From positions 30,061,565-30,125,564 of the forward strand of contig CM032665.1 in assembly GCA_019095985.1 (NCBI GenBank): a stretch of 64,000 bases of DNA. Direction: 5' to 3'. The position numbers and the translations under genes are program-made. Of this stretch, positions 12,515 to 23,478 are shown piece by piece (positions within the stretch are counted from its first letter, which is position 1; the number at the start of each line of letters is the position of its first letter). The stretch is from Streblospio benedicti (taxonomy: Eukaryota; Annelida; Polychaeta; Spionida; Spionidae). The notes beneath the pieces are model-generated. The model ran no database searches and had not been told where the DNA came from. It worked only from the letters and a program-made list of their open reading frames with translations.

Positions 12515-12686
12515 ATACAGTTCACCCCTCTTTAGCTGATCTTAATGGTATCAATAGAGAGGTGGTCTTTATATGGAGGTTTTATATGGCTGTTTCTTTA
12601 TAAACGTTTATTACCTGAACAAAAATGATAATATTAGAATGTTGCTCTCTTCATTAAGGTGGTCTAAAGTAGAGGTTCCCCTGTAT
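12515..12686 (+). mobile_element. TIR element (MITE-like), copy 6
   Basis: The left end reads TACAGTTCACCCCTCTTTAG and the right end GTAGAGGTTCCCCTGTA. Inside is ATCAATAGAGAGGTGGTCTT. It lies about 90 bp after copy 5 in the same orientation. Confidence 0.65.
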
Positions 12687-13281
12687 ACTCGTCCAATCGT
12701 GACCTCTGTACGTGACGTTCGCCATGTTTTACGATGGTAGTGGTGAGCTGGGGAGTAGATTGTCATGTAGTGTTGTTGGATTGTCTATTGGACAGACCAA
12801 TATTAGGCTACGGGTGGGTGAGTTTGTGCGTGGCTCAGATGTCCGCCTTACGTTTTTTTTTGCATTGTGGTGCATGTATGAGATTGTTTCTGGTTTGTAT
12901 TTTTGTTTTGCTGTATTGTTATCATTATTTGTAAGGGAGATGCTTTCTATGTAAGCCAAGAACATAAGAACAGTTTGTTTGATTGGATCAGACCCAAATG
13001 CCTAACAGCATAAGCACTCACCGATCTTACCATAGGTAATTAAGCACTTCAAACAGAACATTAGCTCCAAATGCCCTATTGTTGCTTTAATGACAGAACT
13101 GTCCTGAAGGCAAAGTAGCGGCTGAGTAGCTCTTGCTACAAGTACATCATTGCAACATGTCATTGGCATTGCATGCTTAGTACAGTAAGACCTCTCAGGC
13201 ATGAATCTTCAAGTGATACACTGTTGTTGTTTTTGTACGTTACTGTGCGAAATAATCGGTTAGGTTATATAAAGTTATTTG
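12687..13281. other. Non-coding, nothing recognised
   Basis: Overlapping open frames on both strands at 12710-12965 have no domain and no splice support. Confidence 0.35.
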
Positions 13282-13378
13282 GAAGGTCGTGGAATCGAAC
13301 TCGTGGTCTTCTGTCCATGATTCAGACCAGTCATATGTCATGGACGGACGTGCTGCTGACCACTACACCAATCTCCCT
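13282..13378 (-). mobile_element. tRNA-derived SINE (tRNA-like head)
   Basis: Read on the minus strand the segment has TGGTGTAGTGGTCAGCA, a good RNA polymerase III A box, and about 50 bases further on GAGTTCGATTCC, a good B box, ending near GACCTT. The spacing and the TGG..AGTGG..GGTTCGA layout are those of a tRNA, but the arms do not pair well enough for a working tRNA. A SINE head or tRNA pseudogene is the best call. Confidence 0.6.
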
Positions 13379-13960
13379 TGACACAGTGCACATACTTTGG
13401 TTCGCACCTGTATCAATCTTACGCAATGGTACTTTCCCGCCTTGATACTATCATTAGCGTACTAGCCCTGCAGCCTCAATCACAGTCATAACCTACTTAC
13501 GCTACCGATTATTACGAAGCAGTCATCTAGACACGTGAGACATGCACACCTATACCTGCGTCTTACTGTCTACTTACATGGGGCGAAATTTTGGGCCACT
13601 TCTTTCACAACTGTACATTGTGACCACTATTGTTGACCACAGGCGCTGTTATCACACTCTACTGCTCTCATTTAGCTCGATAATTGGCCAATAAAACAGC
13701 ACAGCGTCTGTGGCAGGCTCGTTTCTGCTGCGCCTATCTGACAGCTTATGATGTATTCCGGTATAAGTTAGGTGTTGGAGTCCCGAATGTTGTAAGTTTG
13801 TAACAATGCCTCATATTGCAGCTGTAGAATATGACAATTTTGAGGTGTCACGTCTAACTAAAATGTAAGTTGTTGAATATAGGGTGTATAGCCTACACAA
13901 TCACCAAAAGCAAATTGCCTTCTAACAGTGTTTGATTGGAAGGCAAGCGTCATAGCTTTA
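13379..13960. other. Non-coding, nothing recognised
   Basis: No exon or repeat recognised. Confidence 0.35.
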
Positions 13961-14134
13961 TACAGGAGAACCTCTATTTTGAACCACCCGTGTGAGCAGA
14001 GTTATGTGGTCTCAATGGAGAGGTGGTCTTAAAATGGAGGTTCGTGTTGGTAGCTTTACGAAGGTTTGGGATCGTAAAAAGTGATCTTATTATAGAAGTG
14101 GTCTCAATAGACAGGTGGTCTGAAGGTTGTACTG
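13961..14134 (+). mobile_element. TIR element (MITE-like), copy 7
   Basis: The left end reads TACAGGAGAACCTCTATTTT and the right end GAAGGTTGTACTGTG. GTGGTCTCAATGGAGAGGTG, a GGAGGTTCGTGTTGG block and ACGAAGGTTTGGGATCG sit inside in the family order. Confidence 0.75.
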
Positions 14135-14437
14135 TGTATGGTGTCTAGAGCCCTGACCCCCGCGTGTCGCGCCTGCCATCACGGGGCCTGCTCAGTGGCA
14201 GCAATAGGTGGCTCGAGCAGTAGTGCACGAAGACGCCAGCATTTGATAACATAGCTACACTTTCTTGCACTTGCTTGCTTGCTTAGTCAGTTAGTTATTC
14301 AGGTAGAAAGCTTATTTAGTTTATCATATACATGCATGATAATCAACCAATAAGAAGGACACGGCTTATATTAGTGTATACGTCTTTTCCGGCAGCAAAG
14401 TATAAATTTGCTGATTCGACATTGATTTGATGGTCCC
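14135..14437. other. Short GC-rich patch, then AT-rich sequence
   Basis: A GC-rich patch at about 14150-14230 lacks flanking splice sites I trust, and no gene is called. Confidence 0.3.
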
Positions 14438-14479
<42 letters not shown>

Positions 14480-14500
14480 TACTTACTTACTTACTTACTT
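14438..14500. repeat. (TTAC)n microsatellite
   Basis: About 15 tandem TTAC/ACTT units with one CATA interruption near 14478. Confidence 0.95.
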
Positions 14501-14559
14501 GAGTATGTTAATGCAGCGGATTTGTTTGATGAAAACGCATATCTATAAAACTGGCTGAC

Positions 14560-14685
14560 ATCTGATGACATGCGGCAATCGCGTTTGCCACGACGATTTG
14601 ATTGGTTGCATCGGTGGGTTTGGTGTCCATGTTCAGAAAACCCATCCTTCTGGATTGTGCGCAAATAGATCATAGATAGAACAAT
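14560..14685 (+). mobile_element. Degenerate tRNA-SINE body
   Basis: CGATTTGATTGG, GGTGGGTTTGGTGTCCATG, TTCAG and AAACCCATCCTT occur in the same order and spacing as GGATTTGATTACC, GGGGTGGGTGTTGAGC and AAACCCATCCTT in the SINE at 22643. I read this as a second, older copy of that SINE. Confidence 0.5.
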
Positions 14686-15420
14686 TTACTGCGAATAAAT
14701 ATTGAACGATACTTTCCCATGCCGCAAAGTGTCATTTATCTACAAACGAGCTTTGACACAAAAATACATGGAGTAAACAAATTGGCCTCGCCTCAAACCT
14801 ACCGATTTGCACTGTGCTATGACAGAGATTGCAAGGAAACGTTGACACATATCAGCAAGAATAAAATCATAGACCCTTTGATGTGAGTTTTGTATCCAAT
14901 TAGACTATCAATGACAGGCACACACCATTAAACACGTGCGTAACCTAAGCAGCTACCATGGAGCTGTAGGAAAAGATCCTGTTTGGCGAAGCAAGTGAAC
15001 TGGAATGCTTAGTATAAAGATACATATAGCTGATTGACAAGTTCTGTATATGCCATTAGCTTAAGGATGCACCTAGTGGCATGTATGACTATCTATCAAG
15101 CTACCGATGTGGACTCAACTGTATTGATTAGTGGAAAAGTGGAACTCACTAATTGTGGATGAGCTGATTTAAGATGTATATGAGTTCTCCCATTGTGGCA
15201 GATTTGATACAGTTGATGGCTGAATGACCTGAATTTGAAAATGGTGGAAGTCATGACTCTTATTGTGTAGATCTACGGCAGTGCATTATTATGCAATTGG
15301 CGGTTAGTGGGACACCATAGGGGTGGTGGTATTGTGGTCGCACCCAGCCTCAACCCAAGACCTTGGTCCTGCAGCTGCACAAATGGGCCCCTTGAATGAG
15401 GGGGGTGGCGGTATATAGCT
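14686..15420. other. Non-coding, nothing recognised
   Basis: No exon or repeat recognised. Confidence 0.35.
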
Positions 15421-15720
15421 TGATGAAAACCCATTCACAAACATTTTTGTTCTCCTAAATCACCAGTCACAAATACATTACAGTCATATTCACCAATAAT
15501 CAGGAATTGTAACTGAATAAGTTGCATCACGTTTCACACACCTAAATACAGACAGTTCGCAATTCACGTTCTCGATTTAGTGCAAATCACCAATCACCAC
15601 CCTTGTAATGAGCAGATCACCAGTCACCAATCACATGTTCCATCACATTACACATACTTGAATACAGGCAGTTCGCAATTCACGGTCAAGATTAAGGCCA
15701 AAACACCAATCACCTTTTTT
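15421..15720 (+). repeat. Dispersed repeat, copy 2, partly duplicated inside
   Basis: The first ~180 bp match the repeat at 561-760. From about 15612 the second half of the unit (GATCACCAGTCACCAATCAC through AACACCAATCACC) starts again, so the copy carries an internal tandem duplication. Open frames through it are shifted relative to the first copy, which argues against coding. Confidence 0.7.
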
Positions 15721-16116
15721 ACTATATGGCTCCCTCTTAAATGCCCCCTCCACCCGCGCCTGAACATGATACAATGTCAGTCAAAAAGTCAAAAAGTTAC
15801 AAAGTGCACCAACGAATACATCAGTGTGAAGGGGAAGTATAAAACTTATCAAAGGCTAATGCCTTATAGTTTAGTAACCCGGAAACACATGTGTTGTTTT
15901 CCTTTTAACTTCGCCCGAGGTAACTTACATGCACTTGCCCTCCAAATAGTAACTTGTTTACAAAGTAAGGCAGCCACGAAAAATCAGGTGTTGGGGCAGG
16001 GGGTGTGATCATTACAATGGGCTTAAAAGGAGCAACCTTATACTGAAATCTGAGCAACATTTGAGGTGCCAACCTAAAAAAATAGTGTCTTTTCCCCATG
16101 ATATTCCAATAAAGCA
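15721..16116. other. Non-coding, nothing recognised
   Basis: Open frames at 15580-16008 (+) and 15905-16195 (-) run into flanking repeats and show no domain. Confidence 0.35.
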
Positions 16117-16280
16117 AAACCTTCAATAAAGACCGCCTCTCTATTGAGACCACGTCTATGACAAGACCACTTTTCATAGTATCAAAAAGAAACAAATATG
16201 AACCTCTGTATGGATAACACCTCTAGTAAGATCACCTGACACTGAACCTAAAGGTGGTCCTAATAGAGAGATTCTACTGT
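16117..16280 (-). mobile_element. TIR element (MITE-like), copy 8, inverted
   Basis: Here the family hallmarks appear as reverse complements: CCTCTCTATTGAGACCACGT, then AAGACCACTTTTCATAGT, then the end GGTCCTAATAGAGAGATTCT followed by ACTGT. Confidence 0.75.
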
Positions 16281-17069
16281 TTATCGCCTAGGAGGGGTGT
16301 AATTAGTCTAGTGACCTATTTTTTGCCAAACTACAATGTGTTTTATGCATATTTTTTTAACATTTGAGACCATCCTTACACAGCTTTCCCCAGGAAGTCA
16401 AGTTGTATCCCACCGCAAGGAGTTGTAAAAAACAGAACATGTTTTCCCTCTTACATAATAGTTACTTCAATCACTCCTGCACACTGAACCCGCCTTAAGT
16501 TATCTCAGATGAAAAGAACAGGAAAAACTGTCTCAGCTGCTCGCACCGTGCATCCGCATGGTTTTATAAGCAGTACTGGCTACATTACACTTCACTTTGA
16601 GGTGAAGTATTCGCAGCCCTTGATGGACTTACAGGAATTTGGAAGAGAAAAAATAAACTATAATTATAAATACTGGTTGCTAAAAGTAGGCCTATGGCTG
16701 CTGCATTGAGCGCATTATGACTGGGGGGTCTGAAGTAGGCAGAATGTTAGGTGAGGGTTTTAAAGCCATAATTGTAGCAAAACTCTGATGCAAAATCAGA
16801 TTAAAACATACGAAGGAATTTTCCATTGCAAACGGGATATGTCAATAGATATTGACCTTTGTTCCCCCACCTCACTCACTCTGCCGTTGTTACAGCTATT
16901 GCTTTAATAACTAGCTTCACATCAATTCAAAACATTAGCAATCTTATGTGGTCATCTTCGAGGGATGTAAAAGGAAAGGGACATTTTTATAAGTGATAAA
17001 CAGGAAAACACAGTCCAACATCAAACTAAAAAAAAAAAAGGTTTTCTTCATTGAGACCAATGTGGTCTT
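16281..17069. other. Non-coding, nothing recognised
   Basis: No exon or known repeat. An A-run precedes the G-rich repeat that follows. Confidence 0.35.
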
Positions 17070-17225
17070 ACAATGGCAGATCCAGGTTTTTAGAAGGGGG
17101 AAGGGGAGGAGGGGGCACTGCAGGGATTTCATGGGTTTCGTACGCGCGATCGATGGCGGACATGTGAAAAAAACATGAAAATGAAGTATTTTTATGGGAA
17201 AAGGGGGGCGCCCCCTGGCTGCCTA
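17070..17225 (+). repeat. G-rich dispersed repeat, copy 1
   Basis: Starts GGCAGATCCAGGTTTTTAGA and includes TTCATGGGTTT, CGATGGCGGACATG and GGGGCGCCCCCTGG. The same blocks occur in reverse-complement order at 23148-23312, so this is a dispersed repeat. Its type (SINE, MITE or other) is unknown. Confidence 0.7.
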
Positions 17226-17538
17226 CGGTCTTAAAAAAATAAGTTCTCTAATAGGATTCTCATTTGCAGATCAGCCATATAAAAAAAAAACATACTACGT
17301 AGGTGGACATATCAATATTGGATTTTTTTATCACTACATAAGATGTCCATATCTATGCAGCCTGAAGCTAATAATAAACAGCCATCATGACATTGACATC
17401 TGCCATTAATATTTTGATACATCGGCCAATGAATATAAGTGATATGTGATGCGGTGTAAATGTTAATTAGTGAGGTCACTGCTCTCTGAGACAAGGTTAT
17501 CTGTGCAATTAGCATCTATAGCAGAATTATTTAGGTAT
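17226..17538. other. Non-coding, nothing recognised
   Basis: AT-rich spacer with nothing recognised. Confidence 0.35.
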
Positions 17539-17702
17539 TACAGTAGAACCTTCTTAATAGGACCCCTTAAAGAACTGGCCTCAGGTGGTCTCAATGGAGC
17601 GGTGACCTGTTATTGGAAGTTTAATGGGGTCATTGCGAATGTTTGGGACTGCAAGAAATGGTCTTATTATAGATGTGGTCTATATAGAGAGGTTTCCCTT
17701 GT
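17539..17702 (+). mobile_element. TIR element (MITE-like), copy 9
   Basis: The left end reads TACAGTAGAACCTTCTTAAT; GGTGGTCTCAATGGAGCGGT, GCAAGAAATGGTCTTATTAT and TATAGAGAGGTTTCCCTT follow. The right terminus is diverged. Confidence 0.7.
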
Positions 17703-18962
17703 TGAAGGACCCGCTGTAATTTATAAAATTTATGAACGAGATCAGTTTGTATCAACAAGAGTAGTATAAATGTTCGATATATATGCCATATGCATAGTGT
17801 AAAGAGAGGTTTTTGGTAATAAGAATACTGCTACGTAAATAGAGATCTGATGTCCGTCCAAAATCATATCATCCTTGTATATTGTCAAAACAGAGATGGA
17901 CTAATGATTTTGCCGAATAGAACCACTACAAAATTACTTATCAAATGAGAAACATTACTCATAACATGCAAAGGTTTGTCTAAAAAGCCTGTCCTTGTCA
18001 TATCGGTTTACTTCTTATTCCGATTTCGAACCTTGTGTCACATCGAGAACAGTTTCAGAGTATGAACAGATTTCTACTGATGTTACCTCGAATATTTGTA
18101 GGGGATTTACAGATTCTAGATAACAAGTTTCAGCTGTAATAAGCTAGAGGCCATGTAAAAGTACAGTTTAATTCTGTCAACCTAAAATTGACACCCGACC
18201 ACCCTCCACCCACCCGGTGACCTAAGATAAGATTACGTTGCCAAGCAGGGGTCAGAACGGTTGCCAAGGTGTGGCAAGGGTCAGCAGGGATCATCTGGAT
18301 TTTGGATGTAAGTGGATTTGTCCGGGATTTATGGCCTTAAGGAGGACACTTTCATGCTGTCAGGGGACTTACAACATCAATATGTCGATTCCATATGAAC
18401 TTGGAGGAGGTTGTCAGGCTCTTAAATGTAAATTAGGGAAATTAGATTTGCTTTGAGTGGATATTTTTTCTTGCTTTTACGGTGACTTCGTGTGGCAGTT
18501 TGTAGTGCTGTAAAATACATCCAGTCGTGACTTGAATGTGGTTTTAACTGCATTTTGCGCAATTTACAGTGGATCTGAATATGTTTAATTTTTAAAAAAA
18601 ACTCTTCAACCATCTCAATTTTTCAGTTATTTCCTAAATTGAAGACACACATTGAAAAATTGGACATTAGAATAGAATATACATAATTGCATTTTCAAAT
18701 CACTTACTTCTGTGTTCCGTAGTCCGGATTATATATCCAATAAACTATTGTGTGTGTGTATTGTTCATGAATATTTGTCTTCTTATGGTAACATTTATTC
18801 CCATTAAAGTCTGGCACAGCTCAATAATGTCCGCTTTAAATAAGCTGCCAACAGCTATAAACGTGAGATGGTAGACACTATGACTAAGTCTATATCTCAG
18901 TTGAATTTATAAGTTGGAACCTATCCATGTTATGTAGGTCTAAATACACTCACAGTCTATTG
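17703..18962. other. Non-coding, nothing recognised
   Basis: GATCTGATGTCCGTCCAAAA near 17846 recurs near 4893 (GATCTGATGCCCGTCCAAAA), hinting at another low-copy repeat. No gene is evident. Confidence 0.35.
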
Positions 18963-19174
18963 TACTGTAGAACCTCCCTAATAAGTACATGCATCATACT
19001 GTAATGCGTCCTGGTAGGAGCACATACTGGCTGGCCTCAAGTTGGCTCAGTAGCGAGGTGTCTCTAAATGGAAGTGCATTTTTTGTCTCTTTATGGAGGT
19101 TTGCAACTTTGAGAAATGCTCTCAATAGAGGTGGTCTTGATAGAGATATGGTCACAGACGGAGGTTTTACTGTA
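18963..19174 (+). mobile_element. TIR element (MITE-like), copy 10
   Basis: The left end reads TACTGTAGAACCTCCCTAAT and the right end GACGGAGGTTTTACTGTA. It is longer than usual, about 210 bp, through extra sequence in the left half. Confidence 0.7.
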
Positions 19175-19409
19175 AATATAGATATCGAATTTAAGAGACA
19201 TTTGATTTAACCTGTGCACGTGTATATTGGACAACTGTGTAAGATGGTGTATGTATTCTATAGCAGTGTGTGTTTTTATTGGGCATGTTCCTCTGTAAGT
19301 TGGCAATGTTAAGATCCACCCCAAACCACGATAATTCATTTGTTATCACATAGTTAGCATTGCATATCAAGCAGTGATTACAGCATACTGCTGTTGTAAC
19401 AACAATAAT

Positions 19410-19586
19410 GCAGTAGAACCTCTCTATGAAGACCACCACAGGGACTGGCACCAAGTGGTCTCACTAGAGAGTCAGTACCGTTATGGCCTGTCACTGTGGG
19501 CTAGGAATGATTGAGGCAGCGGCACATGGTCTTATTGCAGAGGTGGTCTTAATATAGAGGTGGTTTTTATTAGAGGTTCTATTGTA
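19410..19586 (+). mobile_element. TIR element (MITE-like), copy 11
   Basis: The left end reads GCAGTAGAACCTCTCTATGA and the right end TTAGAGGTTCTATTGTA, with AGTGGTCTCACTAGAGAG and GCAGAGGTGGTCTTAATATA inside. Confidence 0.8.
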
Positions 19587-19760
19587 GTGATAGTGAAAGA
19601 TGCCGTTGTGTTAATAGCATAAGTATCTCACATGCAAAGCATTAAATTGTCACTGGTATGTTGTAATGCTGTCAGAGGGGGCAGGAAATGTGTTTATTAT
19701 ACTTACGAAAAAGGGTTCTCCAGATGGTCAAATCATTGAAGTACAATGCTTACACACAAT

Positions 19761-19942
19761 ATACAATAGAACCTCTCTATTAATGCTACGGATGAGACAT
19801 CCCAAAAGTGGTCTCACTGTAGAGAAGGTGGTATTTTATGAAGGTTTGTGTTGTCTCTTCATGGGACTGCAATACACGTAAGTAGTCGTATCATACAAAC
19901 CGTTTCTTTATAGAGATGGTCTTAATAGGATGTTCTACTGTA
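19761..19942 (+). mobile_element. TIR element (MITE-like), copy 12
   Basis: The left end reads TACAATAGAACCTCTCTATT and the right end AATAGGATGTTCTACTGTA. The internal GTGGTCTCACTGTAGAGAAG block is present. Confidence 0.8.
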
Positions 19943-20816
19943 AAGATGGCGTTAATAATGTAATGATATCATTGTTAGTCATAGTTTGAAAAACAAATGC
20001 CAAAACATTTGAGATTGATTATTTCATAACCGTCATAATCAGTTGTGTACATGTCAATTCATTATAGAACAGTCGACAATATCTTTTTCAATTAGATTCA
20101 TAGACTATATTTTCCATATCTATAATATAAATGAACATTCGGTGCTTACTGATAGTAGAAAAGTAATGAGTGCTATTGTCATAAGAAGTTGCTGATATAT
20201 GGGGGACGAGATATGATTTGAATTCTATTTCCCAACACATTAAGACAGTTAAGACTTGAACAATATGTTTGATGATAGGAGTAATTACATTGGGGCTAAT
20301 GTCACGTTTGTGAGTTCTTTGATTTGAATAACAGGCTTATTTATTTGCATTTACATGGCATTGCATTTTACTTTACATCTGTGATTACTTTTGCCATAGT
20401 GCCGTCTTTGTTTCCGACCTGTTTTCAGAATAAACGTCAACTTATACTCATGCATGACACCAAAATTGCACAAAGGCTTATGCATGTTGATCCTTCCGTT
20501 ACAAGATCGCAAATGCGACTTAAGTATCATACCCGACCCTAAGATCAACTTGCGGACAACTGAGGTCAACTGCTCTAAAGACAGTTGGGATTTAGAACCC
20601 GTTATCCAAAACGAAAAAGTAATTTTCATTGTGATAAAAATAATTATTATTGCAGAAACCGTTTTGTTTTATTTTGCTCAAGTAAGTAAGTAAGTACGTG
20701 AGAAAGTATGTAAGCGGTATTTATTAGTACACCACAACTATAAAGAACAGACTACCGCTACAACACATAAATAGCATATAAATAAATAAATAAATAACAT
20801 ATAAAGACACCATGAA
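19943..20816. other. Non-coding, nothing recognised
   Basis: Overlapping short frames on both strands around 20324-20690 show no domain. GTAAGTAAGTAAGTACGT near 20680 is a short simple repeat. Confidence 0.35.
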
Positions 20817-20893
20817 TCTCAATAGAAACACTGCTTCCCTGTTGAGACCACTTGAGGCCGGCCAATATGTGGTCTTGATAGTAGAGCAACAAG
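20817..20893 (-). mobile_element. Fragment of TIR element (MITE-like)
   Basis: CCCTGTTGAGACCACTTGAG and TGTGGTCTTGATAGTAGAG match the inner part of the family. The ends are missing. Confidence 0.4.
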
Positions 20894-21990
20894 GTCTCAC
20901 AATCAAACCACTCACTGGCTGCCCTGCAGTATTTATTGTGGGCACTATAATGTATCTCACCGTGCTGACAGTGTTATTGCCACAGTGGTCTATTACCCGC
21001 TAATTCAGGAGACGGGTTTATAAGACTGCCGGCTGGGAGTTATGACCTCCATTAATAAGTGAACAACGTGCAGGAATGTAGACGAGGTACCTGGGCGTAG
21101 AAATTTGGAGCAGCAGATCTAGTTTTTTTTAGAAAAGGGGGCCGCAGCCACTAGTTTCCATGCGTGTTTATCCTTGAAAGCTGCAGAGGTGCCAACCAAC
21201 ACATGTGCGTGACTGTGGTCAGCTGAAAGAGAGTTTTGGTGCACCTCCTGCACCCCACACTTCAGACGTTCGCAGTCCCTCCCCCCTAAAGCTACCTTCC
21301 TTTATTTATTCCATATTTTGAGACCCCCACCCCCACCCGCCCAACCCTTTTCGAGGGCAAAATTCAAGATCCCCTTATTTTGTTCTCCGAAAAAAAGTAT
21401 TCATAACAAGTATTACTTCCAAGTGAATATCACTTCATGCTCTATTATGTATGTACCGTGTTAGGACAAATACGCATAAAAGCATAAAACTTTATTATTT
21501 TTGTTTCAAACGTTCATTCCTTATACAAAACCAAACACCAACTGATCTAAACACAGTCATACACCTTATATTCTTTATCACAGTATTACTAATCCTACGT
21601 ACAACACAATGTGAATTAAAAACAAGTACAATTATGCAAGATGTGATTATGGTTTCTGAAATATAGTTATGTAAGTCTTGTTAGTAGACACTATTGAACT
21701 ATTGCATAAAAAAGAAGTGTATGAACAAACTGAACTGCAGATATTGGCAGACTGACGCTACAAATGTGTCAAATCAAAATGATAAACAATTTTAACTATA
21801 TTAGCAGGGCTGTAATATGGCATGAACCAACAGCACGAACACGAGCAAGGTGAGTGTGACTAAGGGGATTATTTATCCTAATCCAGTGAGAAGCAATATT
21901 AAAAAAACTACTTTAACCCTTGCAGGGATGCTAAATCCCTGCGCACTGGATGGCCTAAACACATTAACTCTTTGTTTTGTCACATTTTAG
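20894..21990. other. Non-coding, with C-rich scraps of dispersed repeat
   Basis: C-rich scraps near 21240-21370 resemble the G-rich dispersed family. The last ~50 bases form a convincing branch-point and polypyrimidine region leading to the exon at 21991. Confidence 0.35.
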
Positions 21991-22092
21991 GTGTAATTAT
22001 TGGGCTGGACACGGCAGCAGGACGTGCCGCCGCCCGGGTCGTGACGGATGCCGTCTGGCGGTGACGAAGCCGCGTTACCCGGAGACCGCCGT
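21991..22092 (+). CDS. Orphan internal exon, unrecognised gene
   Basis: A 102 bp GC-rich segment is bounded by a strong acceptor (ACTCTTTGTTTTGTCACATT then TTAG) and a canonical GTGAGT donor. With one leading base and two trailing bases outside whole codons it is open in one frame and symmetrical (phase 2-2, 34 codons). The peptide begins CNYWAGHGSRTC and ends KPRYPETAV; it has three Cys and many Arg. Base composition is very unlike its AT-rich surroundings, as expected of coding DNA. I do not recognise the family, and found no partner exons in the window, so the rest of the gene may lie far away across large introns. A GC-rich non-coding patch with chance splice sites is the alternative. Confidence 0.4.
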
Positions 22093-22213
22093 GTGAGTGC
22101 GGGCCGCAAACAGCCGGCGACAGGTGATGGACGGCACGGGCGGGGGGGGGGGGGCGCCTAGAGGCACAGTACAACCTCAGGTGGTGTACAGCACGGGGGC
22201 ACGCCTAGAGGTT

Positions 22214-22392
22214 ACAGTGTTTTTAGAACCTTCTCTATTAGGACCACCTTTTTTGGACCAGTGTTAGGTGGTCTCAATGGAACCCGAGGTGGTCTCTGTA
22301 AACTGGTTCATTTTAGCTAACTTTATGATAGTTTGTCACCGCAAAAAGTGATCCTATTATAGAGGTGGTCTTAATTGTCAGTGCAACCTCCT
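22214..22392 (+). mobile_element. TIR element (MITE-like), copy 13
   Basis: The left part reads TTAGAACCTTCTCTATTAGG; GGTGGTCTCAATGGAACCCG and GCAAAAAGTGATCCTATTAT follow, then TATAGAGGTGGTCTTAATTG. The right end is altered to GTGCAACCTCC. Confidence 0.7.
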
Positions 22393-22421
22393 ACAGGTGA
22401 TGTACATGCCTAGGGGTACAG

Positions 22422-22600
22422 AACAGTAGAACCTCCAATTAAGACCACCTCTCTATTGAGACCACCTCTAAAATAAGACGACTTTTCACACTCTCAAACC
22501 TTCATAAAGCTACCCAAATGAAACTCTTTATAGAGACCACCTCTCTATTGAGACCAAGTAACACTGGTCCCAACTGTGGTCCTAATAAGATTCTACTGTA
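22422..22600 (-). mobile_element. TIR element (MITE-like), best-preserved copy, inverted
   Basis: This copy has both ends: AACAGTAGAACCTCCAATTA on the left and AATAAGATTCTACTGTA on the right, giving ~12 bp terminal inverted repeats. The family is about 165-210 bp, has no open frame and occurs in both orientations. Read from the other strand, it carries GGTCTCAATAGAGAGGTGGT twice, once near each end, so the subterminal regions are themselves inverted or direct repeats. Size, ends and copy number fit a non-autonomous DNA transposon (MITE). I could not define the target-site duplication, and no source transposase is present in the window. Confidence 0.85.
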
Positions 22601-22642
22601 CAACCTCTCCATGCAAGAGTCCTCTGTAAACAGACCGCATAT

Positions 22643-22836
22643 GCTTCTGTGGCCGACTGGATAGGGAGCTGGGCTCGTGACCAGAAGGTCGTGGATTTGA
22701 TTACCGGTCTGCTCTTGGGGTGGGTGTTGAGCAAACCCATCCTTGAAAAAAGCAGTTGCACTCTTCCGCGTGGTACCTACGCGTTAATTAGGTACAGGTC
22801 AGTGGGTTGAGTGAGTGAGTGATTGTGTGAGGGATT
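22643..22836 (+). mobile_element. tRNA-derived SINE
   Basis: The head has TGGCCGACTGGATAGGGAGC (A-box region) and GGTCGTGGATTTGATTACC (B-box region) at tRNA-like spacing. A tRNA-unrelated body with AAACCCATCCTTG and CTTCCGCGTGGTACC follows, ending in a GAGT-rich simple tail near 22810-22836. This layout of head, body and short repeat tail is that of a SINE. A degenerate relative is at 14560. Confidence 0.7.
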
Positions 22837-23147
22837 AGCATTGTGCGCTGTATGTACCGCCGGTGCAAGCATATGAAAAATGATCAATTGATGACCTGGT
22901 GTAAATTGTAAAATCGTGAGAGCAAGACTTGGATCACGACTGTAAACCACGACATTTGCATTTACATCTATGAGAAGGGTTTCACAAATGGATTGACGAG
23001 AATAGGCTTATGGAGACCACATCTTCATTGCCACCACTTGGGGTCAGCCTGATTATGTCTTACTAGAGAGGCTGTGGATGTCCGTCAACTGTGACAACTG
23101 TGGTTGATGATGTTGTTTTGTAACAGCATTATCAAGAAGCAATTAGG
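22837..23147. other. Non-coding with a TIR-element scrap
   Basis: GGAGACCACATCTTCATTGC (about 23011) and TCTTACTAGAGAGGCTG are remnants of the ~170 bp TIR family. Nothing else was recognised. Confidence 0.4.
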
Positions 23148-23312
23148 CAGATCCAGAGGGGCACAGGAGGCGCCCCCTGGTCCTTTTTCGACCAAAATAC
23201 TATATTTTCGCAGGGTTTTTGGCATGTCCGCCATTGATCGGGGGTACTAAATCCATGAACCCCTTGATTGCGCCCCCACCCCTTTCTAAAAACCTGGATC
23301 TGCTATCGTAGT
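23148..23312 (-). repeat. G-rich dispersed repeat, copy 2, inverted
   Basis: Reverse-complement relative of 17070-17225. It contains GGCGCCCCCTGG, GGCATGTCCGCCATTGATCG, ATCCATGAACCCC and AAAAACCTGGATCTGC. Confidence 0.65.
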
Positions 23313-23315
23313 AAA

Positions 23316-23478
23316 AATGATCGATTAGAACCACCATATGGCTGGTCTTCAGTGATCTCAATTAAGAAGTGGTTACGGTATGAGGGGTCTCATTATGAAA
23401 AGTTGTGACCGCAACATATAGTCTTCTTATAAAGGTGGTCCCTGTATAGAGGTGATCTATTTCCGAGGTTGTACAACA
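23316..23478 (+). mobile_element. Degenerate TIR element (MITE-like), copy 15
   Basis: GATTAGAACCACC, GATCTCAATTAAGAAGTGGT, a TTATGAAAAGTTGTGACCGC centre and TTCCGAGGTTGTAC lie in family order. It sits directly after the G-rich repeat. Confidence 0.55.

Noticed and set aside
13282-13378. A working tRNA gene
   Set aside because: A and B boxes are present, but the acceptor and other stems do not pair properly, so a SINE or tRNA relic is more likely.
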